From Candidatus Latescibacterota bacterium (GTDB lineage: Bacteria > Krumholzibacteriota > Krumholzibacteriia > JACNKJ01), in NCBI GenBank assembly GCA_020633725.1, contig JACKDC010000006.1:1-64000 (forward strand): a DNA stretch of 64,000 nucleotides, read 5' to 3'. Both the position numbers and the translations under genes were made by a program. The notes under the pieces are model-generated. The model was not told the origin of the DNA. It was given only the letters and a program-made list of their open reading frames with translations, and searched no databases. How positions within the stretch are numbered: position 1 is the stretch's first letter; every line of letters starts with the position of its first letter. Shown one piece after another: positions 44,648-52,671 of the stretch.

Positions 44648-47331
44648 TCGTCCAGCGAGAATCCTCCGAACAGCGGCCGCCCGGCCACCGCCGCGCGGAA
44701 GGCCCAGACCGCGATGCCCAGCAGCAGCAGCAGCGCCACCCAGGAGTAGGGCGCGTACCAGAGCCCCGCGCCCGCGCGCAGCGGCGCGTTGAGCAGCAGG
44801 CTGTTGCAGAACCACAGCGCGCCGAGGGCCAGCGGCCCCACGCGCACCAGCGTGACGGCGATCAGGAATCCCTGCAGCACGGCGGCGGGCACCTCGATGG
44901 ACGGATTCTCGCCCCCGAGGTTGAACGACGCGGTGGTCATGGTGAGCAGGATCACCGCCATCCAGGGTTTCAAGCGCAGCATCCGCATCAGGAAGTAGAC
45001 CGTGAGCATGCCGAGCGAGCGCATGATCGCCACGCTCAGCGCGACGAAGGGCAGCGCCGTGGGCGCCATCCGATTGCTTCCCTCCAGCGCGAGCAGGGGC
45101 AGCGTGGTCTGGGACGACAGGGACATCCAGGTGGGCAGCCCGTTCACCACGTAGGCGATGAGCGCGGTCAGGGCGCCGGCCACGAGGCCGAGCAGGACGT
45201 CCCGCCCCACGCGGGGATCGCGCACCCGCCCCTCCAGCGCCCGCGCCCAGCCGATGAGCAGGTCCGGCATGCGTCGTCGCAGGAAGGGCTCGAGCGCCAT
45301 GTAGGTCAGCCACAGGAAGGAGCCCTTGGTCAGGCCCACGGCGATGGCGGGGAAGAGCTGCGCGTCCATGAAGGAGGCGCCCATCCACACGATGTGCCCC
45401 GACGTCAGCCAGAGCAGCAGGCTCACCACCATCCCGATCGACGCCACGCGAATCGCGCCGCGGCGATCCCCACGGCCCAGCCGCACGTTCCTCCAGGCGA
45501 AGATCAGCACCGCGATGTAGACCAGACTCTGTATCACCAGCCGGATCGGCACGCTCAGCCGGCGACGCGCGCTCTGGTTCAGCGGGTTCTGCGCCGCGGG
45601 GGTCTCCCAGGGGCCGAGCACCACCGCCTCCGCGACGCGCCCGCCCCGACTGGCGGCACACAACTGCAGCGTGAGGTCGGGCAGCTCGGCGCGCGTGCCC
45701 TCCCACTGGCGGCGCTCGTCGTAGGGCACGGTGGGCAGCCAGGTGACGTCCACCGGCCGAAAGCGGGTGGAGTCGAGCCCCGTGGCCGCGAAGACCGCCG
45801 CCGCCGGCACGCCGGTGACGGTGGAGTCCTTGGGCCAGCGCGGGGGCTGCACGGTGAAGGCCGTGAGCCGGCCGCGCGAGTCGAGGCGCATGCGCAGGTC
45901 GCCGGGCACCACGGGCGGGTCGTAGTGGGTGACGAGCCCGTCGGGGTTGATCGTGTTCAGCGGCCAGTTGCGGCGGCGGTAGTTCAGGTCCACGGGCGCG
46001 CCCAGCGAATCGAGCTGCGCGCGCCACTCGGTGGACGCCCGGTTGTCCGCGAGCCAGCGCAGCATCCCGTAGCTGCGCTCGAGCCAGGCCGCGCTGTCCG
46101 CCACGGGGCCGGGGTAGCCGAAGTCGCTCGCGATCTGCTCCGCGCGCTCGGTGAGCGCCGCGGGACTCGAGCGCATGGGCGCGAGGCCGAGATCCGTGGC
46201 GGCGGGCGTGAGCAGGATCATCGCCACCAGCATGGCGACGAACCCGCCCAGCGCCAGCCACGCCCGCCCCGGGCTGAGTCCACCCTCGCCGCCCGCGGCG
46301 GCCACGAGGGAGGGCGACGGCGTCTCGCCGGCGGCCAGCGCCGCGGCCAGCGGATCGCCGCCGGGCAGGGCCATGAGCACCTGGGCGGCCGAGCGGGGAC
46401 GTCGCGCCGGATCCTTTTCCAGGCACTGCATCACGAGACGCTCCACGGCCGGATCGATCTCGCCGCTGTGCGTGCTGGGCGCGCTGGGCGTCTGCTCGCT
46501 GTGCGCGCGACGCCAGTCCGCCAGGCTCTTGGCCATGAAGGGGCGCTGCCCGGTGAAGAGCTCGTAGAGCAGCAGGCCGAGGGCGTAGAGGTCGGACTGC
46601 TCGGTGGCCGGCTCGCCGGCGAGGCGCTCGGGCGCGAGGTAGGCGGGCGTGCCGGCGAGGTCCGTCTCGCCCGCGCTGCCGCTCACCGCGAGGCCGAAGT
46701 CGGTGATGCGGGCCTGTCCCTGGCCGTCGAGCATCACGTTGGCGGGCTTGAGATCGCGGTGCAGGATGCCCCGCGCGTGCGAGGCCGCCAGCCCCGACGC
46801 CACCTGCCGCGCGATCTCCACCGCCTTGGGCGCGGGCAGCCGGCCGATGCGGCGGAGCAGCGTGGCGAGGTCTTCGCCGTCCACGTACTCCATGCTGATG
46901 AAGTGGCGCCCCTCGGCCTCGCCGATGTCGTAGACCCGGCAGACGTTCGGGTGCGACACCTGCCGCGCGCTGCGCACCTCGGCGCGGAAGCGCTCCACGA
47001 GACCCGGGTCCGCGGCCGCCGCCGCCGGCAGGAACTTGAGCGCGACGGGAATGCCGAGGGTCAGGTCGTCGGCGCGGTAGACTTCGCCCATGCCGCCGCG
47101 GCCGAGCAGGCCAACGATGCGGTAGCGGCCGGCGAGCATCTCGCCTGGGGCGAAGGCGGCGGCCGGCTGACTGGACCCGAACGACAGCGACGGCGGCGAC
47201 GAGCTCGCCACCAGCGTCTCCGCGTCCGCGCCCGAGGCGCTGGTTGGCAGGTCGCTCAGCGGCGCCCCGCAGGCCGGGCAAAAGCGGGCGTCGGCGTCGT
47301 GGGGGGCGGAGCAGCGGGGGCAGGTGGGCAT
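44644..47331 (-). CDS. Membrane Ser/Thr protein kinase with zinc ribbon and multi-pass C-terminus
   Basis: An 895-residue protein. A zinc ribbon at the N-terminus has Cys4, Cys7, Cys18 and Cys21 (MPTCPRCS ... FCPACGAP). The kinase domain (about 68-340) has GRGGMGEVY, Lys99 in VALKF, HRDLKPANV with Asp193, and DFGLAV with Asp211, so it is complete. One membrane helix (about 385-403) follows. An extracytoplasmic-looking region comes next (about 405-600), and about eight further helices end the protein. It should phosphorylate Ser/Thr residues of unknown targets. No ribosome binding site precedes the ATG, which lies 7 nt from a -10 element, suggesting a leaderless mRNA. Confidence 0.9.
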   Translation of the reverse strand: MPTCPRCSAPHDADARFCPACGAPLSDLPTSASGADAETLVASSSPPSLSFGSSQPAAAFAPGEMLAGRYRIVGLLGRGGMGEVYRADDLTLGIPVALKFLPAAAAADPGLVERFRAEVRSARQVSHPNVCRVYDIGEAEGRHFISMEYVDGEDLATLLRRIGRLPAPKAVEIARQVASGLAASHARGILHRDLKPANVMLDGQGQARITDFGLAVSGSAGETDLAGTPAYLAPERLAGEPATEQSDLYALGLLLYELFTGQRPFMAKSLADWRRAHSEQTPSAPSTHSGEIDPAVERLVMQCLEKDPARRPRSAAQVLMALPGGDPLAAALAAGETPSPSLVAAAGGEGGLSPGRAWLALGGFVAMLVAMILLTPAATDLGLAPMRSSPAALTERAEQIASDFGYPGPVADSAAWLERSYGMLRWLADNRASTEWRAQLDSLGAPVDLNYRRRNWPLNTINPDGLVTHYDPPVVPGDLRMRLDSRGRLTAFTVQPPRWPKDSTVTGVPAAAVFAATGLDSTRFRPVDVTWLPTVPYDERRQWEGTRAELPDLTLQLCAASRGGRVAEAVVLGPWETPAAQNPLNQSARRRLSVPIRLVIQSLVYIAVLIFAWRNVRLGRGDRRGAIRVASIGMVVSLLLWLTSGHIVWMGASFMDAQLFPAIAVGLTKGSFLWLTYMALEPFLRRRMPDLLIGWARALEGRVRDPRVGRDVLLGLVAGALTALIAYVVNGLPTWMSLSSQTTLPLLALEGSNRMAPTALPFVALSVAIMRSLGMLTVYFLMRMLRLKPWMAVILLTMTTASFNLGGENPSIEVPAAVLQGFLIAVTLVRVGPLALGALWFCNSLLLNAPLRAGAGLWYAPYSWVALLLLLGIAVWAFRAAVAGRPLFGGFSLDD

Positions 47332-47338
47332 GTCGGGG

Positions 47339-47367
47339 AGTCTAGCGCGCGGCGGGGTCAAACTGAA
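47339..47367 (-). promoter_or_regulatory. Promoter of the Ser/Thr kinase gene (probably leaderless)
   Basis: On the minus strand TTCAGT (47362-47367), 17-bp spacer, TAGACT (47339-47344). Only 7 nt separate the -10 from the ATG at 47331, so transcription would begin at or next to the start codon. Confidence 0.4.
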
Positions 47368-47381
47368 GCGGCTTGTGCCGC

Positions 47382-47930
47382 TTAGGCCTTGGTGGCGGCC
47401 TGCGCGTCCTGCCACGCCAGCCAGCGGCGCGCGCTCCGCAGCATGATCCACGCGCCGGCCATCACGTAGAGCACCAGCAGGCCGGCCACCAGGTAGCTGT
47501 CCCAGCCGAGGCTCTCGCGGGTGCCGTAGGCCAGCTGCGTGATGCGGAACTCCAGGTTGATGAACCAGGCCATCAGCGCGCTCTTCACGAAGAAGAGGTA
47601 GCGGCGCAGCACGTGGCGCACCGCGCGGGCGGCGCGGCCATGGAGCTGGCGGCCGTCCACCACCGTGTGGCGCAGGGCCAGGCGCTGGAGCAGGCCCAGC
47701 GTGAAGAGGATCAGCGTGCCCGTGGCCGGCAGGACGAAGTAGGCCGGGCTCTTGGGCGACCACGCCACCGGTTCGCCCCAGGGGATGAAACGCGTGGGCA
47801 GCAGGTCCGGCAGGCGGGGGAACTGGGCCAGCGCCACGGCCCAGAGCAGGACGAGCAACACGAAGGGCAGCACGCCCAGGCTCGGCGGCGTCAGCAGGGT
47901 CCAGAGAACGGGTCGACGGGGTGGGGCCAT
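47382..47930 (-). CDS. DUF1648-like membrane protein
   Basis: A 182-residue protein with about four membrane helices. The segment between helices one and two (LPDLLPTRFIPWGEPVAWSPK) is the DUF1648 signature, here in a slightly altered form (usual LP..iP.Hf...G.pd.w.sK). GAGGAG precedes ATG 47930. It lies downstream of xseB by 32 nt and may share its transcript. No function is known for this family beyond membrane association. Confidence 0.75.
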   Translation of the reverse strand: MAPPRRPVLWTLLTPPSLGVLPFVLLVLLWAVALAQFPRLPDLLPTRFIPWGEPVAWSPKSPAYFVLPATGTLILFTLGLLQRLALRHTVVDGRQLHGRAARAVRHVLRRYLFFVKSALMAWFINLEFRITQLAYGTRESLGWDSYLVAGLLVLYVMAGAWIMLRSARRWLAWQDAQAATKA

Positions 47931-47962
47931 GTCTCCTCGCGTCGCATGAGGCCCCATCGCGG

Positions 47963-48235
47963 TTAGAAGGGCGGATCCTGCCCGTCGTCGGTGGCAGCCT
48001 CGTCCCTGGCTTCGGCCTGCGCGGGGAGTTCCTTCAGGACCTTTTCCACCTCCAGCTCGGCGCCGTGGATTTTCGCGCGGCAGTGACGCACCAGCTCGCT
48101 GGCCCGCTTGACGCGCTCGGCGAGGCGGTCGAGGTCCGTCTCCTCGGCCTCCAGCTCGGCGAGGATGGCCTCCAGGTCCGCCATCGCCTCCTCGTAGCCG
48201 AGCTTCTCCACCGGCTGGTCCTTCTTCGCGCTCAT
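47963..48235 (-). CDS. xseB: Exodeoxyribonuclease VII small subunit
   Basis: A 90-residue subunit with the family core LGYEEAMADLEAILAELEAE and a helix rich in Leu/Arg (LAERVKRASELVRHC). It binds XseA to form exonuclease VII, which digests single-stranded DNA to acid-soluble oligonucleotides in the cytoplasm. The start overlaps the xseA stop (ATGA), with AAAGGAG upstream, giving translational coupling. The Asp/Glu-rich tail DDGQDPPF is extra. Confidence 0.93.
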   Translation of the reverse strand: MSAKKDQPVEKLGYEEAMADLEAILAELEAEETDLDRLAERVKRASELVRHCRAKIHGAELEVEKVLKELPAQAEARDEAATDDGQDPPF

Positions 48236-49734
48236 TCGCGCTCTCCTTTCGTGGGCGTCGCGGCGCTCAGCGTGCTCTCCAGGCTGCCCGCGGCCAGTGT
48301 GGTGACGATCCTGTCGCCGGCCTTCAGTCCGGCGGCCTCGCGCAACAGGCGGCCCGACGCGTCGCGCGTCAGGCTGAATCCGCGCTGCAGCACCTGCTGC
48401 GGATCCAGCAGGCGCAGCCGCTCCTCGCGGTGCGCCAGCTCCTTGCCCTGCCGCGCGACGAGTCCGCCCGCCGCCAGCCCCAGGCGCTGCACGGAGGCGT
48501 CCACGCGGCGGCGCGCGCCGACCGTGGCCGCGGCGAGCCGCGCCGGCGACAGCCCGCTCCGCGCGTGGCGAAGCCGCAAGCCGGCCATGCGCAGGGCCTG
48601 CCGCGCCAGCAAAGGCAGCGCGGCGGCAACCTCGCCCAGACGTTCGCGGCGGGCGCGCAGCAGGCGGCCGGCGGCGTCGCCCAGAGCGCGGGCGCGCTGC
48701 TCGAGGCGGCGGCCCTCCACAACGAGCTGCTTCTCGGCCGCGCGCTGCACCGCCTCGGCCTGCGTCTCCAGCCGCTCGAGCCACTGCTCCACGCGCTGGA
48801 CGAGGAACTGCGCCACCGCGGTGGGCGTCTTGAAGGCGCGGTGGGCCACCTCGTCGGCCACGGCGCGGTCGATCTCGTGGCCGATGCCCGTGAGCACCGG
48901 CAGGGGGCAGGCGGCGATGTCCCGCGCGAGCGGCTCGGCGTCGAAGCCGGCGAGATCGCTGCGCGAGCCGCCGCCGCGGATCAACACCACGGCGTCGTAG
49001 TCCGCCGCGTTGCGGGCGATCCAGGCGAAGGCCGCCCGCAGCGACGCCTCCTGCTCGCTGCCCTGCACGCGCGCGTCGATGCAGGTGAGCCGGAACGCGA
49101 CGCCCGCCAGGCCCAGCTCCTTGGTGAAGTCGTGATAGGCCGCGCTCTCCACGCTCGTCACCAGCGCGAGGCGCAGCGGGACCGCTGCCAGAGGCAGCTT
49201 GGCGTTGCGCTCCAGCAACCCTTCGGCCGCCAGCAGGCGCAGCAGGCGCTCGCGGTCCAGCCGCTGGGCGCCGAGGCTGGCCTCGAGGTCCAGATCTTCC
49301 ACCACCAGCGACAGGCGCCCCCGCGGCACGTAATAGTTGAGGGAGACCTCGAAGAAGACCTGCTGGTCGTCCAGGCTCTGGCCCAGCTCGGCGAGGGCCC
49401 GCGTGAGACGTCCCCGTGCGCCACGCCACAGCACCATGCTCGCCTGGGAGAGGACGCTGCTCTCGTCGGCGGGATCTTTCTCCAGCAGATCGAAGTAGAC
49501 GTGCGAGCCGCGCGCCCAGGAGCGGTCGAAGCCGCTGACGAAACCCTGGATGCGGAAGCGTCCCGGGAAGAGGCCCTTGAGAAAGCTGCCGACGCGCTCG
49601 TTGAAGGCGCTCACCGTCAGCGCGGGAGCGGGCTCGGGGGGCGGCGGCGGCTCGGGGGCAGGGCGTGCGGGGGCGGGCGCCGGGGTGTCCGCGCCGTCGT
49701 CGAAGAGCCCGCGCTGCCGCTTCTCGTCCGCCAT
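48232..49734 (-). CDS. xseA: Exodeoxyribonuclease VII large subunit
   Basis: A 500-residue protein. The N-terminal OB-fold (about 38-140) begins LTVSAFNERVGSFLKGLFPG and should bind single-stranded DNA. The catalytic region (about 165-300) has LVTSVESAAYHDF, VLIRGGGSRSDLAGFD and TGIGHEIDRAVADEVAHRAFKTPTA (family blocks with GGGS and GHE). A long Arg/Ala/Leu-rich coiled coil (about 300-440) follows. An acidic/Pro-rich start (residues 1-37) is unusual. The ATG has no ribosome binding site and lies 6 nt from a -10 element, so the mRNA may be leaderless. Confidence 0.93.
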   Translation of the reverse strand: MADEKRQRGLFDDGADTPAPAPARPAPEPPPPPEPAPALTVSAFNERVGSFLKGLFPGRFRIQGFVSGFDRSWARGSHVYFDLLEKDPADESSVLSQASMVLWRGARGRLTRALAELGQSLDDQQVFFEVSLNYYVPRGRLSLVVEDLDLEASLGAQRLDRERLLRLLAAEGLLERNAKLPLAAVPLRLALVTSVESAAYHDFTKELGLAGVAFRLTCIDARVQGSEQEASLRAAFAWIARNAADYDAVVLIRGGGSRSDLAGFDAEPLARDIAACPLPVLTGIGHEIDRAVADEVAHRAFKTPTAVAQFLVQRVEQWLERLETQAEAVQRAAEKQLVVEGRRLEQRARALGDAAGRLLRARRERLGEVAAALPLLARQALRMAGLRLRHARSGLSPARLAAATVGARRRVDASVQRLGLAAGGLVARQGKELAHREERLRLLDPQQVLQRGFSLTRDASGRLLREAAGLKAGDRIVTTLAAGSLESTLSAATPTKGERE

Positions 49735-49740
49735 GGCGGC

Positions 49741-49769
49741 AGGCTAGGCGATCGGCGCGCCGTGCGCAA
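49741..49769 (-). promoter_or_regulatory. Promoter of xseA (probably leaderless)
   Basis: On the minus strand TTGCGC (49764-49769), 17-bp spacer, TAGCCT (49741-49746). The ATG at 49734 lies 6 nt beyond the -10. Confidence 0.45.
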
Positions 49770-49778
49770 GCGGCGCTC

Positions 49779-49807
49779 TTGCCAGCATCCCGCGGCGGAT
49801 CTATGAT
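49779..49807 (+). promoter_or_regulatory. Promoter of gpmI
   Basis: TTGCCA (49779-49784), 17-bp spacer, TATGAT (49802-49807); 5/6 match each. The leader to ATG 49831 is about 17 nt and contains AAAGGA. It is divergent from the xseA promoter, with about 9 bp between the -35 elements. Confidence 0.6.
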
Positions 49808-49830
49808 TCGCCCCTGCGAAAGGACCTGCC

Positions 49831-51375
49831 ATGCGCCAGCTCAAGCATCCCGCCACCCTGCTCATCCTCGACGGATGGAACCTCGGCGAGCCCTCGGAGA
49901 CCAACGCCGTCTACCTGGCGAAGACGCCCACCCTCGACGCGCTCTTCGAACGCTACCCGCATTGCATGATCAAGACCAGCGGACGCGACGTGGGCCTGCC
50001 CGTCGCGCAGATGGGCAACTCCGAGGTCGGCCACATGAACCTGGGCGCGGGGCGCGTGGTGGACCAGGACATCACCCGCATCGACAAGGTCATGGAGGCG
50101 GGCGCGCTGATGGAGCAGCCCGCCCTCGCGACGCTCGCCGCGCAGGCGAAGGGGCGCACGCTGCACCTGCTGGGCCTGGTGTCGGACGGGGGCGTCCACA
50201 GCTCGCTCGCCCATCTGGAGGAGCTGCTGCGCGAGCTGGCGAAGTCCGGCCTGCGGCTGCGTCTGCACGCGCTGATGGACGGCCGCGACACCCCGCCGCG
50301 CGCCGGGGCGGGCTACCTGCGGCAGCTGCAGCAGCTGCTGCAGTCGCTGCAGGCGGACGGCGCCGACGTGGCCATCGCCAGCGTGGGCGGCCGCTACTGG
50401 GGCATGGACCGCGACAAGCGCTGGGATCGCACGCGGCGGCACTGGGACGTGATCGTCCTCGGCGAGGGGCCGCAGGACCGCGATCCGGTGGAGGCCGTGC
50501 AGAGCAGCTACGCGCAGGACATCACCGACGAGTTCATCGAGCCCGTGGTCATTGTCGATGGCGAGGGCCGGCCGCTGGGCGCCATGCGGGATGATGACGC
50601 CGTCTTCTTCTTCAACTTCCGCGCGGATCGCGCGCGCCAGCTCACGCGCGCCCTCACGCAGCTGGACTTCGACGGCTTCCCGCGCGCGCGCTTCCCGCAG
50701 GTCCACTTCGCGTCGATGACCCAGTACGACGCCACGCTGCACCTGCCCGAGGCGTTTCCGCCCATCAGCCTCGACGGCCTCTTCGCCGACGTGATGGCCG
50801 CCGCCGGCCTCAGCAACCTGCGCCTGGCCGAGACGGAGAAGTACGCGCACGTGACCTTCTTCTTCAACGGTGGCCGCGAGACGCCCTACCCGGGCGAGGA
50901 GCGCATCCTGGTGCCCAGCCCCAAGGTGGCCACCTACGATCTGCAGCCGGAGATGAGCCTGCCCGAAGTCACGGCGCGCTACCTCGAACAGGTTAATGGG
51001 GCTAACTTCGACGCGCACGTCGTGAACTTCGCCAACTGCGACATGGTGGGGCACACGGGCGTCATCAAGGCGGCGGTGGCGGCCGTCGAGGCGGTGGACC
51101 GCGCGGTGAAGCAGGTGGTGGAGGCCACGCTCGACGTCGGCGGCTTCCTGTTCATCACCGCCGACCACGGCAACGTGGAGAAGATGTGGGACCCCGCGAC
51201 CCACGGACCGCACACCGCACACACCACGACGCCGGTACCGCTGCTCCTGGTCGACCCGACCTATAATGGAGGGCTGGCGGACGGTCGACTGGCGGATGTC
51301 GTGCCCAGCCTGCTCCAGCACGCCGGGCTCGAGCCGTCGTCCGCGATGACCGGCGCGGACCTCCGGCGGCGTTGA
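49831..51375 (+). CDS. gpmI: 2,3-bisphosphoglycerate-independent phosphoglycerate mutase
   Basis: A 514-residue enzyme converting 3- to 2-phosphoglycerate in glycolysis with two manganese ions. Blocks in order: LILDGWNLGE (Asp14), QMGNSEVGHMNLGAGR with the phospho-Ser64, SDGGVHSSLAHLEEL, MDGRDTPPR, YWGMDRDKRWDR, NFRADRARQL and TADHGNVEKMWDP. All are complete and the length (about 510) is normal. It has its own promoter. It is essential for central metabolism in bacteria lacking GpmA. Confidence 0.97.
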   Translation: MRQLKHPATLLILDGWNLGEPSETNAVYLAKTPTLDALFERYPHCMIKTSGRDVGLPVAQMGNSEVGHMNLGAGRVVDQDITRIDKVMEAGALMEQPALATLAAQAKGRTLHLLGLVSDGGVHSSLAHLEELLRELAKSGLRLRLHALMDGRDTPPRAGAGYLRQLQQLLQSLQADGADVAIASVGGRYWGMDRDKRWDRTRRHWDVIVLGEGPQDRDPVEAVQSSYAQDITDEFIEPVVIVDGEGRPLGAMRDDDAVFFFNFRADRARQLTRALTQLDFDGFPRARFPQVHFASMTQYDATLHLPEAFPPISLDGLFADVMAAAGLSNLRLAETEKYAHVTFFFNGGRETPYPGEERILVPSPKVATYDLQPEMSLPEVTARYLEQVNGANFDAHVVNFANCDMVGHTGVIKAAVAAVEAVDRAVKQVVEATLDVGGFLFITADHGNVEKMWDPATHGPHTAHTTTPVPLLLVDPTYNGGLADGRLADVVPSLLQHAGLEPSSAMTGADLRRR

Positions 51376-51630
51376 GATATTTGCCCCCGGGCAGGGGGCG
51401 GCGCTATGTTACACGCACCCGGTTCCTGGCGTGCCGCCTCCCCTGCGGCGCCACCGCCGGCAAGCACCCCTGGAAACGGCGCTCACGATTCTCGTGCTGC
51501 TCGTCCAGAGGTGGCCGGCTTCCCTCTCAGGCCCACTCCTCTTGACGCGCGCTGATGGCAGCTCCGGAACCCTGCGACGGGCAGCACGTCCACTTTTCCC
51601 TCCCCCGCCCGGCATTTTGGCGCTTCTCGG

Positions 51631-51662
51631 AAACGATTCCTGGAATCGTTTTCCTGGGAAAA
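51631..51662. promoter_or_regulatory. Operator-like double palindrome
   Basis: A perfect 21-bp palindrome, AAACGATTCC-T-GGAATCGTTT (51631-51651), overlaps a second one, TTTTCC-TG-GGAAAA (51649-51662). They lie immediately upstream of the -35 at 51668, where an activator or repressor would bind. Confidence 0.6.
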
Positions 51663-51667
51663 GTGTA

Positions 51668-51695
51668 TTGCAAAGATCACGATTTTGACTAAGAT
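51668..51695 (+). promoter_or_regulatory. Promoter of the zinc/coiled-coil small-protein gene
   Basis: TTGCAA (51668-51673), 16-bp spacer, TAAGAT (51690-51695). Transcription should begin near 51702, about 35 nt before ATG 51737. Confidence 0.5.
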
Positions 51696-51736
51696 GGCCA
51701 GCGACGTCACGCTTGCAACTGGAAAGGATGGTGCAC

Positions 51737-52111
51737 ATGAATTCGAAGGAACTAGGGAAGTCCCTTGAGCAGCTCATCGAAGAGATCGTGGCCAAGACGG
51801 CCAAGGCCGTGGCCAAGGAGCTTCCATCAGAGGAGCAGCTCAAGGGGTTGGAAGAGCGGACCAAGAGCATCGAAGTCACGCTCAACCACATCCTGAAGAA
51901 GTCGGGGGGGAACCCTCTCCGGAAGTCGAATCGCGGCCGGAAGCCTGGCGCCCAGCGCATCTGCTCCGAGGCGAACTGCAATCGACCCGTAGTGGCCAGG
52001 GGCCTGTGCAGCATGCACTACCAGCGCTGGCGGGCCGATTCCGTCCGCAGCAACCAGGCCGCGAAGGCCGGCAAGGCCAAGGCCGCCGGCAAGGCCAAGG
52101 AAAGCGCGTAG
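51737..52111 (+). CDS. Small coiled-coil, zinc-binding-motif protein with Lys/Ala-rich tail
   Basis: A 124-residue cytosolic protein. Residues 1-55 form an amphipathic coiled coil (KELGKSLEQLIEEIVAKTAK ...). A basic linker is followed by a C-x4-C-x9-C-x2-H motif (Cys76, Cys81, Cys91, His94) in the widespread form CNRPVVARGLCSMHYQRW. The last 20 residues are a histone-H1-like AKAGKAKAAGKAK tail. This suggests a nucleic-acid-binding protein, perhaps nucleoid-associated; similar motifs occur in phage and myxobacterial proteins. ATG 51737 was chosen over ATG 51728 because AAAGGA lies 8 nt before it. The palindromic operator suggests regulated expression. Confidence 0.75.
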   Translation: MNSKELGKSLEQLIEEIVAKTAKAVAKELPSEEQLKGLEERTKSIEVTLNHILKKSGGNPLRKSNRGRKPGAQRICSEANCNRPVVARGLCSMHYQRWRADSVRSNQAAKAGKAKAAGKAKESA

Positions 52112-52141
52112 TCGCACAAACCGGAAACTGTACGACGAGAA

Positions 52142-52165
52142 AAACAGGGCTTGTGGGCCTTGTTT
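52142..52165 (+). terminator. Stem-loop after the zinc/coiled-coil gene
   Basis: AAACAGGGC (52142-52150) pairs with GCCTTGTTT (52157-52165) over nine positions with one G-U pair, loop of six. The T-rich end is inside the stem, so it may work weakly in both directions. Confidence 0.4.
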
Positions 52166-52264
52166 CTCCGGGAGGCGGGTCTTACCTTTAGCCCTGCATA
52201 GTGCTGGCGCGTAGCGCCGTTGGGCTAACGCGGATTCGCATCCGGAACACTCAGGAGTCTTCGC

Positions 52265-52456
52265 ATGGCTATCACGAAAGTCTGGGTCGAAGAGGGCTGC
52301 ACGGTCTGCAATCTCTGCGAGGACACGGCTCCCGAAGTCTTCAACGTCACCGACGAGACCTGCGAGGTGCGCGAGGGCGTTGACTTCAACGCTCACGAGG
52401 AAGAGATCATCCAGGCCGCCGAAGAGTGCCCTGTCGAGATCATCAAGTACGAGTAG
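52265..52456 (+). CDS. Single-cluster 4Fe-4S ferredoxin
   Basis: A 63-residue electron carrier. Ligands are Cys12, Cys15 and Cys18 in GCTVCNLCEDTAPEVF and Cys55 in EECPVEII, the pattern of one-cluster 4Fe-4S ferredoxins. Cys33 is extra. The acidic surface (many Glu/Asp) is typical. AGGAG lies 7 nt before the ATG and a strong terminator follows at 52487-52520, so it is a single-gene transcript or the end of one. Its redox partner is not identifiable here. Confidence 0.92.
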   Translation: MAITKVWVEEGCTVCNLCEDTAPEVFNVTDETCEVREGVDFNAHEEEIIQAAEECPVEIIKYE

Positions 52457-52486
52457 CACTCGCGCTCGATCGTGACCGACCGTGTC

Positions 52487-52520
52487 CGCCCGGAGTCGCA
52501 GACTCCGGGCGTCCCTTTTT
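52487..52520 (+). terminator. Strong intrinsic terminator after the ferredoxin gene
   Basis: CGCCCGGAGTC (52487-52497) and GACTCCGGGCG (52501-52511) form a perfect 11-bp stem with a GCA loop, followed by TCCCTTTTT. Confidence 0.9.
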
Positions 52521-52545
52521 CCCCCCGGCAGGGCAGGAAGAGTGC

Positions 52546-52575
52546 TGGATGCCCCGCGGAGCCTGGGCCTATACT
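52546..52575 (+). promoter_or_regulatory. Candidate promoter of the beta-barrel protein gene
   Basis: TGGATG (52546-52551), 18-bp spacer, TATACT (52570-52575). The -10 is strong, the -35 weak. The leader to ATG 52672 is about 90 nt. Confidence 0.4.
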
Positions 52576-52671
52576 GCCCGGCGGTTGCGCGGCGTGGAGA
52601 GAACGTCCCAGGAGGGGATCGGCCTCCGCCGTGCTGTGGGGATGACGGGATCTCCGCCGAAAGGAGCGATC

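Larger units (their letters stand above)
51376..51736 (+). other. 361-bp intergenic region with operator-like palindromes
   Basis: No gene is convincing here. After gpmI, GCCCCC (51383-51388) can pair with GGGGGC (51394-51399) as a stem-loop. The right part is relatively AT-rich and holds palindromes at 51631-51662 and the promoter at 51668-51695 for the small zinc/coiled-coil protein. Confidence 0.5.

Noticed and set aside
51431..51688. Possible 85-codon gene between gpmI and the zinc/coiled-coil gene
   Set aside because: No ribosome binding site, no domain, and it runs into the palindromic operator; more likely non-coding.
52201..52233. GTTGGGC/GCTAAC elements that look like an integron attC core
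   Set aside because: The order and spacing of the R', R'' boxes do not match attC, and no integrase or cassette genes are nearby.
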